Position numbers and translations under genes: made by a program. Below, one piece after another: positions 24,649 through 31,901 of a DNA stretch of 53,135 bases. The notes below the pieces were generated by a model that made no database searches, had not been told where the DNA came from, and was given only the letters and a program-made list of their open reading frames with translations. Source of the DNA: Streptomyces kronopolitis (GTDB lineage Bacteria > Actinomycetota > Actinomycetes > Streptomycetales > Streptomycetaceae); the NCBI RefSeq assembly GCF_014646275.1, contig NZ_BMND01000039.1, positions 1 to 53,135 of the forward strand, read 5' to 3'. Every line of letters begins with the position of its first letter. Positions within the stretch are counted from its first letter, which is position 1.

Positions 24649-26446
24649 TTCCCTTCTCCGCGGAGTCCTGTCCGGTGGGGCCCTGTCCGGTGGGGCCCTG
24701 CTGGGTGATCGTGTTGTGGTCGCCGATGCCGACGGCGCCCTGCGCGGACTCGACGTAGACGCCGCCCTCGGCGACGTGCACCACCCGCCGCTCGAACTCG
24801 TCGGTCTGGTAGCCCGCTTCGCGCAGCGCCGTGGTCACCCCGGCCGCCACCCGCTGCTGCACGGTCTTCAGATAGCGGGCCACGTCCATGTCCTGGAAGA
24901 GCGAGGAGTCCCCGAAGGAGCCCAGCTCGCGCACGGCCGCGCCGGGGCCCTCGGGCAGCGCCGCGCCGTGCCCGGCGGTGGCCAGCCGCCAGGCCGACAC
25001 CAGGCCCCGGACCAGCGTGAGCGCGGCGTCCCCGGCCGACCGGGGCGTGCGGGTCACCGCCCACACCGCCTTGCCGAAGTGGTGGTGGTGCCGGTACTGG
25101 TGGGCGAGCCGGTCGGCGTCCTGGAAGAGCTGCCGCAGCGGCCACAGCACATGCGGCGCGACCTCCATCATCAGCATCCCGCCCTGGGTGTGCACCCGCA
25201 CGAACACCGTGGTGACGATGCCCTCGTTCCAGCCGCCGACCCGGATCCGCAGGAAGTGCCGACGGGTCTCGCCGCCCTCCTCCACCGCGTCCCGCCGGTG
25301 CGCCTCGAACGCCTCGGGTGCGTACGGCGCGGCCGCCCGGTTCGGCAGCCCCTCGGCCGGCAGGTAGACGCACTCGTCGATCTCCAGCGCGCGCAGCCGG
25401 TCGCGCACCGCGGCCGCCACCTCCGGCGAACCGTGCGGCGACGGCACCCGCAGCGCCTCCACCAGCGGGACGATCCGGGCCAGGATGGCGCTGTTGTCCA
25501 GCGGTTCGGGCGTGCGGTCGGTGCGGGGGTTCAGCTCCACGGACAGCGACCAGGTCCGGTAGGCCTGCCCGGCGCCGCAGAACGGATCGGCGGCCCGGTA
25601 CATCACCAGCGGCCCGTGCTGCTCGATGCGCACCCGCTCCCGCAGCCGCTGGAAGCGGTAGCCCTCGGCCCGCTCGGCGGGGTCGGACATCACGTCGGGG
25701 AAGCGCTCCCTGGACAGTTCGCGGGCCAGCGCCCGGGCGAACTGCCCGCGCTGCAGGGCGACCAGCAGGGCCAGCATCAGCGGCAGCAGCACCGCGACCC
25801 ACAGCCCCAGCACGGCGACGGTGCCGACCAGCGCGACGTCGTTCCCGAGGCCGGACGAGTCGCTCGTCAGGCCGCCCATCCCGTCCGGGAGCAGCGCGGT
25901 CAGCGGCCAGCCCGTGCCCATGATGCCGATCGTGCCGCCGCACGCCGTCACCAGCAGCGACAGCCACAGGACGGTCAGCCCCAGCCGGCCGTACCAGCGC
26001 AGGCCGAACGCGAGGGTGCGGGCCACCCACGGCGGGACGGGCGCCCTGCGCACGGCGCGGCCCAGCGCCATGAGGAGGACGGGGAGGAGGTAGAGCAGCG
26101 CGAGGCCGAAGGACAGCGGGATCGCCATGATCCACACGCCCAGGATCGCCGCCGCCCAGCCCAGTTCGAGCCGCCGGGCCCGCAGCGCGTGGGCCAGGAC
26201 CCGGGCCGCGTCGATGCCGAGGGAGGGCGCAGCGAACCGCTGCTCGTGGACGTACAGCTCGTCGATGACCGCGTTGCGGAAGCTGTCGTCCAAGTAGGTG
26301 CCGGCGCACAGCAGGCGGGTGGCCTCGCTGGCTCCCGGCGGGGTGGGCAGCAGCGGCGGCGGGGGCGGCGGGCTCGCGGGCGTCTTCCGTAACCCCTGCG
26401 GACCGCCGGGTTCACCGGGCTGCGCAGGCACATCCGTCCGAGTCAT
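24626..26446 (-). CDS. Polytopic membrane protein with C-terminal RHIM-like motif
   Basis: 606 aa. A Pro-rich N-terminus is followed by about four transmembrane helices in residues about 95-255, then a soluble region of roughly 300 residues with no family I recognise (SLSVELNPRTDRTPEPL, HFLRIRVGGWNEGIV, FGKAVWAVTRTPRS). Near the C-terminus lies AQGAVGIGDHNTITQQ, core residues 572-580, which matches the N-terminal motif of the next protein. A Gly/Gln tail ends the chain. Start ATG at 26444-26446 after GGGGGAGGACC. First gene of a three-gene operon with its own promoter at 26533-26562. It could be the membrane sensor of an amyloid-templated signalling pair; this is an inference from motif placement. 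Confidence 0.85.
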   Translation of the reverse strand: MTRTDVPAQPGEPGGPQGLRKTPASPPPPPPLLPTPPGASEATRLLCAGTYLDDSFRNAVIDELYVHEQRFAAPSLGIDAARVLAHALRARRLELGWAAAILGVWIMAIPLSFGLALLYLLPVLLMALGRAVRRAPVPPWVARTLAFGLRWYGRLGLTVLWLSLLVTACGGTIGIMGTGWPLTALLPDGMGGLTSDSSGLGNDVALVGTVAVLGLWVAVLLPLMLALLVALQRGQFARALARELSRERFPDVMSDPAERAEGYRFQRLRERVRIEQHGPLVMYRAADPFCGAGQAYRTWSLSVELNPRTDRTPEPLDNSAILARIVPLVEALRVPSPHGSPEVAAAVRDRLRALEIDECVYLPAEGLPNRAAAPYAPEAFEAHRRDAVEEGGETRRHFLRIRVGGWNEGIVTTVFVRVHTQGGMLMMEVAPHVLWPLRQLFQDADRLAHQYRHHHHFGKAVWAVTRTPRSAGDAALTLVRGLVSAWRLATAGHGAALPEGPGAAVRELGSFGDSSLFQDMDVARYLKTVQQRVAAGVTTALREAGYQTDEFERRVVHVAEGGVYVESAQGAVGIGDHNTITQQGPTGQGPTGQDSAEKGSGQRGNG

Positions 26447-26532
26447 GGTCCTCCCCCGAATCCCAACTGACCGCCCCCGCGGCCTCGTTGGCACACGCAT
26501 GAGGCGGCCGGACGCGGGGCGGTACGAGCCGC

Positions 26533-26562
26533 AGCATAGGGGAGCCGAGCACTCCGTGTCAG
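26533..26562 (-). promoter_or_regulatory. Sigma70-like promoter of the RHIM-like operon
   Basis: On the minus strand, CTGACA and TATGCT are separated by 18 bp, each one or two bases from the vegetative consensus. Transcription would start near 26526, giving a leader of about 80 nt. It lies just past the DUF397 stop, so the operon need not depend on read-through from the HTH/DUF397 pair. Confidence 0.55.
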
Positions 26563-26589
26563 CGCGATAACCCAAGGTCGCGACGCGGG

Positions 26590-26865
26590 TCAGACGCCCG
26601 AGGGGAACTCCCCGTTCTTGACGGCGCCGACGAACGACGACCAGCCGCCCGTCGGGAAGACCAGCACCGGGCCGTTCGGGTCCTTGCTGTCACGGACGGG
26701 GACGGAGTCGGGGATACCGGGGGCCACTTCGATGCAGTTGCCGCCGTCGCGATCGCTGTAGCTGCTCTTCATCCAGTTGAGCGCCACTTCGATGCAGTCG
26801 CCGCCGTTGTCGCCGCTGTAGCTGCTCTTGGTCCAGGTCGCCGCGCTGAGTTCGGGCCTGTTCAT
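26590..26865 (-). CDS. DUF397 protein with internally duplicated N-terminal unit
   Basis: 91 aa. The DUF397 opening W(T/M)KSSYSxxxGGxCIEVA occurs twice in a row (residues about 11-28 and 31-48), then one normal C-terminal part VPVRDSKDPNGPVLVFP and FVGAVKNGEF. A standard DUF397 protein has one such unit and about 60-70 residues. These proteins are encoded next to XRE regulators throughout Streptomyces and are thought to work with them, for example as antitoxin-like or anti-regulator partners in differentiation. Its first 176 nt lie within the reading frame of the upstream HTH gene. ATG at 26863-26865 with GGAGGGG upstream. Confidence 0.9.
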   Translation of the reverse strand: MNRPELSAATWTKSSYSGDNGGDCIEVALNWMKSSYSDRDGGNCIEVAPGIPDSVPVRDSKDPNGPVLVFPTGGWSSFVGAVKNGEFPSGV

Positions 26866-27700
26866 GCTGCTCGTACCCCTCCATGACGTCGCTGATCAGA
26901 GCAGCGGACTCGTGGGCTGACAGAGCGTCCGCCCTGAGCACATCATAGGTCTGACTGTGGCGGGCGAAGACAGCTGGATCGTCGTTGAAATGCCCACTGT
27001 CCAGCGACTCCGAGTAGACCCACTGCTCTCCCTTCGGCAGGGTGATCAGCGTCATCGAGGTTTTGGGCCGGATGAGTTCAGGACGATGGGCCGGGGCGAC
27101 CTGGATACGGATGTTGGGTCGTCGGCCCACGTCCAGCAGGTGTGCGCACTGACCGCGCATGACAGCCGCACTCCCCACCACGTTGCGTAGGCAGCTCTCA
27201 TCCAGGACAGCGACATACAGGGGGCCGCCATCATCAAGGAAGCGCCCCTGTCGGCTGAGTCGTGCCCTGACGCGCTCTTCCGCCCTCTCGCTGCTCGCGA
27301 GGTCGGAGAACAGCCCCCACGCGTAGTCTTTTGACTGCAACAGTCCAGGCATCACTTGCGCTTGATACTCCCGCAGCGCCACCGCCTCGGCGTCCATCTT
27401 CGCCCGACGCTCGAACCAGTCCGGATGCTGCACCTCCGGATACCAGTCGATCCGCCCCCACAACCGCTCCAGCACTCCGCCCGTGCGCAGGATCTCGTCG
27501 CACTGCTTGGCGAACGTCTCCCCCGGGACGCGCGTGCCCGCCTCGACGCGGGCCACCTGGGAGCGGTCGCACGGGATCTTGAGCGCCAGCGCCTCCTGCG
27601 TGAGGCCCGACGCCTCCCGGAAGTGCTTCAGCACCTCCCCGAACACGGCGGCGTTGGTGGCGGCCGGTCCACTCGCGGTGGTGCGTCGTCGTCGGCTCAC
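26690..27700 (-). CDS. XRE-family HTH regulator with DUF5753 domain
   Basis: 336 aa. N-terminal helix-turn-helix at about residues 18-75 (LKHFREASGLTQEALALKIP, DRSQVARVEAG), then a DUF5753 ligand/sensor domain (DWFERRAKMDAEAVALREYQ, MPGLLQSKDYA, up to about residue 285). This is the standard partner of a DUF397 protein. Unusually, it does not stop near the DUF397 start; it reads on for 176 nt through the DUF397 gene in another frame. The result is a tail of about 55 residues made of Gln/Arg repeats (EEQLQRSRRRQLHRSG). A lost stop codon or a small indel near residue 285 is likely. GTG start at 27700 with AAAGGGGG upstream. Confidence 0.88.
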   Translation of the reverse strand: MSRRRRTTASGPAATNAAVFGEVLKHFREASGLTQEALALKIPCDRSQVARVEAGTRVPGETFAKQCDEILRTGGVLERLWGRIDWYPEVQHPDWFERRAKMDAEAVALREYQAQVMPGLLQSKDYAWGLFSDLASSERAEERVRARLSRQGRFLDDGGPLYVAVLDESCLRNVVGSAAVMRGQCAHLLDVGRRPNIRIQVAPAHRPELIRPKTSMTLITLPKGEQWVYSESLDSGHFNDDPAVFARHSQTYDVLRADALSAHESAALISDVMEGYEQHEQARTQRGDLDQEQLQRRQRRRLHRSGAQLDEEQLQRSRRRQLHRSGPRYPRLRPRP

Positions 27701-27884
27701 CGCATCCCCCTTTGTGCCAGATGGTGAGTGTCACGCGTCCGTCGTTGCGACTCGCGCTACGGGGCGCAACGCTGAACACACCCAACGTAAGGGGTTATTC
27801 GGCCGACCGTGCCGTCTTCCCACGCAATACCCCCGCGACGGGGATCAGCCGTCCGGGGGCGTGGCCACCAACTTCTCGGAGTCA

Positions 27885-27971
27885 ATGAGCATGAACAAAG
27901 GTATCGCCCGGTTCGCCGCACGGCCGCCGCGCCTGCGGGAGCGGCCGCACGGAGCGGAGGCGGGCGCGTGA
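27885..27971 (+). CDS. 28-aa basic leader peptide or small protein
   Basis: Starts MSMNKGIARF and ends PHGAEAGA. CGGAG lies upstream, best spaced for the second ATG at 27891. Its TGA overlaps the ATG of the next gene (TGATG), the arrangement of translational coupling. Possibly a leader peptide for the following gene, or an unprocessed signalling peptide. Function unknown, evidence moderate. Confidence 0.4.
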   Translation: MSMNKGIARFAARPPRLRERPHGAEAGA

Positions 27972-28291
27972 TGAGTTACGACCGGGATGCCGCTCCCCTG
28001 TGGCCCGGGCTGCGCCTGCTGCCGTGGGAGGGCGAGGGCGGGAAGCCGTGCTTCCTGTCGGCGGACGGCGCCGACGGGGTGCTGGCCCGGCTGGCCGACG
28101 AGATCGAGGCGGAGCAGCTGTGCGACGGCGCCGATGTCCTCAAGGGCGCGGTGGCCGTGCTGGACGACGTCAAGGCGGGGGAACACGCGCTGCGGCTGGC
28201 GCTGCGGGCCACCACGCAGGCCTTCGGCAACGTGCTGCGCGTCGCCGACAGCCGGGGCGCGCGCCTGTCCGTGGCGTCGGGCGGTGACTGA
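27971..28291 (+). CDS. Hypothetical protein of 106 aa
   Basis: Starts MSYDRDAAPLWPGLRLLPW and has FLSADGADGVLARLADEIEAEQ, GADVLKGAVAVLDDVKAG and LALRATTQAFGNVLRVADSRG. It is mostly helical in appearance, acidic, without Cys clusters or membrane segments. Coding is supported by strong G/C third positions and by the TGATG overlap with the preceding small ORF. It diverges from the HTH/DUF397 pair, the place where such loci often keep a cognate small gene, and may be controlled by that regulator. I do not recognise the family. Its stop codon is the first bases of a 14-bp tandem repeat array. Confidence 0.7.
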   Translation: MSYDRDAAPLWPGLRLLPWEGEGGKPCFLSADGADGVLARLADEIEAEQLCDGADVLKGAVAVLDDVKAGEHALRLALRATTQAFGNVLRVADSRGARLSVASGGD

Positions 28292-28371
28292 CCGGCCCGT
28301 ATGACCGGGTCCCCATGGCCGGGCCCCTGTGACCGGGTCCGTATGACCGGGTCCATATGACCGAGCCCGCA
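28289..28371. repeat. Six tandem copies of a 14-bp repeat
   Basis: Units of consensus TGACCGGGTCCNTA start at 28289 (13 bp), 28302, 28316, 28330, 28344 and 28358. The first contains the stop codon of the 106-aa gene and the last merges into the terminator stem. Each unit is partly self-complementary (GACC/GGTC), so the array could fold as a chain of small hairpins in RNA. Confidence 0.85.
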
Positions 28372-28397
28372 CGGCCGTTGTGGACCGTGCGGGCTCG
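28362..28397. terminator. Bidirectional terminator downstream of mdh
   Basis: A perfect 13-bp stem (CGAGCCCGCACGG, complement at 28385-28397) with a 10-nt loop, between the convergent 106-aa gene and mdh. Confidence 0.85.
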
Positions 28398-28444
28398 TCG
28401 GTGCTGCGGTGCCGCCCCGCGCGCGGGGCGGCCGCGGCGGTGGG

Positions 28445-29437
28445 TCAGCCGAGGAGGCCGAGACCGCGGACGGCCTCGCGCTCCTCCGTCAGCTCCTTGA
28501 CCGACGCGTCGATGCGCGCACGCGAGAAGTCGTTGATCTCCAGGCCCTGGACGATCTCGTACGCGCCGTCCTTGGTGGTGACGGGGAACGAGGAGATCAG
28601 GCCCTCCGGGACGCCGTAGGAGCCGTCCGAGGGGATGCCCATCGAGGTCCAGTCGCCGGCGGCGGTGCCGTTGACCCAGGTGTGGACGTGGTCGATGGCG
28701 GCGTTGGCGGCGGAGGCGGCCGAGGACGCGCCACGGGCCTCGATGATCGCCGCACCGCGCTTGGCGACGGTCGGGATGAAGTCCTCGGCCAGCCACTTCT
28801 CGTCGTTGACGGTCTCGGCGGCGTTCTTGCCGGCGACCGTGGCGTGGAAGATGTCGGGGTACTGGGTGGCCGAGTGGTTGCCCCAGATCGTCAGCTTCTG
28901 GATCTCGGACACCGGGGTGCCGGTCTTCTTCGAGAGCTGCGAGAGCGCGCGGTTGTGGTCCAGACGCGTCATCGCGGTGAAGCGCTCGGCGGGTACGTCC
29001 GGCGCGGCGGCCTGGGCGATCAGGGCGTTGGTGTTGGCCGGGTTGCCGACGACCAGGACCTTGATGTCGTCCGCGGCGTGGTCGTTGATGGCCTTGCCCT
29101 GCGGCTTGAAGATGCCGCCGTTGGCCTCCAGGAGGTCGCCGCGCTCCATGCCCTTGGTGCGGGGGCGGGCGCCGACGAGCAGGGCGACGTTCGCGCCGTT
29201 GAAGGCCTCGTTCGGGTCGTCCGAGATGTCGATGCCCTGCAGCAGCGGGAAGGCGCAGTCGTCGAGCTCCATCGCGGTGCCCTCGGCGGCCTTCAGGCCC
29301 TGCGGGATCTCCAGCAGGCGCAGCTTGACCGGCACGTCCGCGCCGAGGAGGTGTCCGGAAGCGATGCGGAAGAGGAGTGCGTAACCGATCTGGCCGGCGG
29401 CGCCGGTCACGGTCACATTGACGGGAGTGCGGGTCAT
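28445..29437 (-). CDS. mdh: Malate dehydrogenase
   Basis: 330-aa NAD-dependent malate dehydrogenase of the TCA cycle (malate to oxaloacetate). N-terminal nucleotide-binding motif VTGAAGQIGYALLFRIASG, substrate-binding loop with VGARPRTKGMERGDLL, and catalytic His in IWGNHSATQYPD near residue 187, with the partner Asp in TRLDHNRAL. This is the group of bacterial/cytosolic-type MDH that includes the Streptomyces enzymes. The ATG at 29435-29437 with AGGAGA upstream gives family length. It is transcribed alone, ending at a strong hairpin; upstream a 22-bp inverted repeat may be an operator. Confidence 0.97.
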   Translation of the reverse strand: MTRTPVNVTVTGAAGQIGYALLFRIASGHLLGADVPVKLRLLEIPQGLKAAEGTAMELDDCAFPLLQGIDISDDPNEAFNGANVALLVGARPRTKGMERGDLLEANGGIFKPQGKAINDHAADDIKVLVVGNPANTNALIAQAAAPDVPAERFTAMTRLDHNRALSQLSKKTGTPVSEIQKLTIWGNHSATQYPDIFHATVAGKNAAETVNDEKWLAEDFIPTVAKRGAAIIEARGASSAASAANAAIDHVHTWVNGTAAGDWTSMGIPSDGSYGVPEGLISSFPVTTKDGAYEIVQGLEINDFSRARIDASVKELTEEREAVRGLGLLG

Positions 29438-29860
29438 GGCGATCTCCTGCGCGGTGTTTTCCGGGGGCAAGCCCCTGGACCACCATGGGTGGCGGTGGGT
29501 GTCCCTGCCCAGCTATCGAGGTCTCTTGGTATCGAGAGACCCGGCCGTCAGGCTATCGGACCCCCGCCCGCCCCCGGTGCCGGGCCGGTGTGGAACACCT
29601 CACCGGGTGCCCGGCGGAGTGCGTACGGCGGCCCGTGCCCGACTGTGCGGGGAGCGCTGCGAGACATTGCCCCGAAGGGGCGGCGGCCGCCCGCCTATGG
29701 AGGGGGGAGTGCGGGCGGCCGCCCAGTTGTGCCACACCCGTGGGGGGGTTATCCGTCGCTTGCCCGGGATCCCGGAGGGCATGCCTCCCGTCTTTCGGAC
29801 ATCCTCCGCGGGCGGTGTGAGCCCGTCCGGGAGGGCGCCGCGGCCCCGTCGGCCGGTGGC
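29438..29860. other. Intergenic region upstream of mdh with inverted repeats
   Basis: 423 bp with no supported gene. It carries an inverted repeat GGTCTCT-N8-AGAGACC at 29520-29541, in the mdh promoter zone and set among three TATCG elements (29514, 29530, 29554). It also has a long inverted repeat of 13 perfect base pairs (GGCGGCCGCCCGC at 29682-29694, complement at 29711-29723), which could end transcription coming from the HTH/DUF2690 gene at 29861. Confidence 0.5.
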
Positions 29861-30967
29861 CTACCGGGGCGTCCTGGAGGGTGCGCCGGAGGGGCCCACG
29901 GCACCGGCCGCCGTCGTCGGAAGGGGCTGTGAGCAGCCCTTCAGGCCCGCGACGGTGGTCCCGCAGGCCGCGACCTTTGCCGGGTCCCCGGACACCGAGA
30001 CCATCGGCGTGTAGGCGTCACCGGCCCGCTCGGCGCGCGCCGTGGCACGGTGGCCGCCGGCGCTGATGGTGGCTTGATCTCCTCGCGCGGCACGGCTGAT
30101 CCGGGCCCAGGCGGTGTGGCAGACGGAGCTGTAGCGGACCTCGATCAGGGTGCGGCCCGCAAGCCCGCGGGACGGCGTGGTGGCGTGCTGCCCGCCGCAC
30201 CCCATCGCCTCGGGGTCCTTGCCCACACAGCCGTCGCCGGTGCAGCGCACCCCGTTGGGCAGCGCCGGCTCCACGCTCGGCGCGGGGGCCGGGGCCGTCC
30301 GGGCCACCGCTTCCTTCTTGGCCGGCGCGGCGCCGGGGTTCAGCAGCAGGACACCGGCGACGGCCACCAGCACCGCGCCGGCCGCGCCGACCAGGATCAT
30401 CGGGGTCCGGTAGCGGCGGCCGGACCTGCCCTCGGCGGGCGCCGGTTGCGGGGCCGGGGCCACCGCCTCCCAGCCGGGGAAGTCCGTACTGGAGGGCACC
30501 TGCGACAGCGGGGCGGTGCCGGGGTGGGGCGCGGGGGCCTCGGGGGTCCCGGACTTGCCTGCCTTCCCGGCTTTCGCGGCCTTCCCGGCCTTCTCGGACG
30601 GTGCGTCCGTCGCGGCCGGGTCGGGGTCCAACTCCCCCAGCGCGGCGCGCGCCTGCGCCACCCGGATCGCCTCCATGGTGACGTCCTGGCGCATCTCCGC
30701 CCGGCTCCAGGCGCGTTCGGCCAGCTCCCAGAGCGTGGTGAGGTGCGAGGGGTGGGCGCCGGTCTGCTCGGCGAGGGCGAGCACCGCGCGCAGCGGAGGC
30801 AGCAGCCGCCCGTTGAGGTAGCGCTCCCAGGACGTCTTGCTGTAGCCCGTACTGTCCGCGACGGCGGCCACGCTCAGCCCGCTGCGGTCGATGAGCCTGC
30901 GCAACTGCCCGGCGAACTCCCGCACCTGCGGATCGAGCTCTTCCGGCAGCGCCTTCCAGCGAGGCAT
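29861..30967 (-). CDS. XRE HTH membrane protein with DUF2690 domain
   Basis: 368 aa. Cytoplasmic N-terminal helix-turn-helix (about 15-75: LRRLIDRSGLSVAAVADSTG, WERYLNGRLLPP), a long acidic and Lys/Ala-Gly linker (KAGKAAKAGKAGKSG), one transmembrane helix (about 190-212, MILVGAAGAVLVAVAGVLLL), a second Ala/Pro linker, and an external DUF2690 domain with paired cysteines (GVRCTGDGCVGKDP, MGCGG, VRYSSVCHTAWARI). This design suggests that an external signal reaches a DNA-binding domain tethered to the membrane. ATG at 30965-30967 with GGGGGAGG closely upstream. This family accompanies mdh/folD loci in Streptomyces; target genes unknown. Confidence 0.88.
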   Translation of the reverse strand: MPRWKALPEELDPQVREFAGQLRRLIDRSGLSVAAVADSTGYSKTSWERYLNGRLLPPLRAVLALAEQTGAHPSHLTTLWELAERAWSRAEMRQDVTMEAIRVAQARAALGELDPDPAATDAPSEKAGKAAKAGKAGKSGTPEAPAPHPGTAPLSQVPSSTDFPGWEAVAPAPQPAPAEGRSGRRYRTPMILVGAAGAVLVAVAGVLLLNPGAAPAKKEAVARTAPAPAPSVEPALPNGVRCTGDGCVGKDPEAMGCGGQHATTPSRGLAGRTLIEVRYSSVCHTAWARISRAARGDQATISAGGHRATARAERAGDAYTPMVSVSGDPAKVAACGTTVAGLKGCSQPLPTTAAGAVGPSGAPSRTPR

Positions 30968-31400
30968 TGCCTCCCCCTATCCCCCCGCTTACGTGCCAAT
31001 GCGCGGCTCCCCCGGCCCGCCTCCTTGCTGCCCGCGGGCCGCCGCCCGGTCACGACGGCGGTCCCCGCTTGAGGGCGCACGGGAGCATCCGGACAAATGC
31101 CTCTGGTCCGAGCACACTCCGTGCCCCTGCAGTGTGGCATTTCCGGACGAGGCCCTACGAGTTCCGTGCGAATTCCAACAAGAATCGGTCAGGATTCGAT
31201 AAAAAAGTGCAGTCCTGGCGCCGCGCGCGCTACCGGAGCGGCCCGCCCGCACTCACCGTTCCGCCCCGCACTCACCGTTCCCTCCGCGCCATCACGCGAC
31301 GGCGGCCCGCCCCTCCCGGAGGAGGCGACGGGCCGCCGTCATCGCGATCCGGCCGCTGTCAGCGCGACCCCGGGCCGCCGGCACACGGCGGCGTGGGCGA
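30968..31400. other. Intergenic region between DUF2690 HTH gene and DUF3017 gene
   Basis: 433 bp without a supported gene. It holds the ribosome binding site of the HTH gene, an imperfect inverted repeat with arms GGACAAATGCC (about 31091-31101) and GGCATTTCCGG (about 31136-31146), a local AT-rich stretch GATTCGATAAAAAAG near 31192-31206, a doubled CCCGCACTCACCGTTCC (about 31246 and 31265), and a terminator at 31298-31340. Part of it is presumably the promoter of the HTH gene, but no convincing -35/-10 pair was found. Confidence 0.4.
31298..31340 (-). terminator. Terminator of the folD-DUF3017 operon
   Basis: GACGGCGGCCCG pairs perfectly with CGGGCCGCCGTC over 12 bp, and an inner CCTCC/GGAGG stem extends the hairpin. 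It lies 60 bp past the DUF3017 stop. Confidence 0.75.
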
Positions 31401-31829
31401 TCAGCGCACGGTGAAGTGGACGATGTCGTCCAGGAACGGGATGTGGATCCACGGCTTGGGCTGCACCATCAGCGACAGCATCACGATCACGAAGCCGAGC
31501 ACCCCGTACGTCAGCATGTCCGTGAAGCGGGAGCGCACCGCCAGCATCCCCACCGACGGCAGCGCCCACCGCAGCACCGCGCCGCCCAGCAGCGAGAGCC
31601 CGATCACGATCGACCCGATGCGGAACGCGCCGAGTGCCACCAGCAGCAGCCCGACCGCGACCCCGCCCATCACGCTCAGCAGGGGCCACTGCCGGGCGGG
31701 CGCGGGGTAGCCGCCCGAGGCGGCCCGGCCGCCGCCCTCCGGGCGGGCGGTGTCGCGGGTCAGCGTCGGAAAGCGGCGCGAGGAGCGCTGCGGCTCGGAG
31801 GCCCCCTCCGAATGCGCTGTGGCAGCCAT
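31401..31829 (-). CDS. DUF3017 membrane protein
   Basis: 142 aa. A polar N-terminus of about 45 residues is followed by three or four transmembrane helices (LLSVMGGVAVGLLLVALGAF, GSIVIGLSLLGGAVLRWALP, MLTYGVLGFVIVMLSLMV) and a short C-terminus. It matches the small actinobacterial DUF3017 family, which is regularly found just downstream of folD. ATG at 31827-31829 with AAGGAA upstream, 72 bp after folD, so very likely co-transcribed. Function unknown. The conserved link to folate metabolism may reflect a shared operon only. Confidence 0.88.
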   Translation of the reverse strand: MAATAHSEGASEPQRSSRRFPTLTRDTARPEGGGRAASGGYPAPARQWPLLSVMGGVAVGLLLVALGAFRIGSIVIGLSLLGGAVLRWALPSVGMLAVRSRFTDMLTYGVLGFVIVMLSLMVQPKPWIHIPFLDDIVHFTVR

Positions 31830-31901
31830 GGCGGGCAGTTCCTTCCGGTGTCCGGATCCGTCTGTCGAGGACAGGGTCTCAGGTCCTGGGTGCCGACGTC
31901 G

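Noticed and set aside
28289..28371. CRISPR-like array
   Set aside because: The units are directly tandem with no spacers and only 14 bp long.
29485..29860. Short plus-strand ORFs upstream of the DUF2690 gene stop
   Set aside because: No ribosome binding sites and poor codon bias; the region is better explained by inverted repeats and the mdh promoter.
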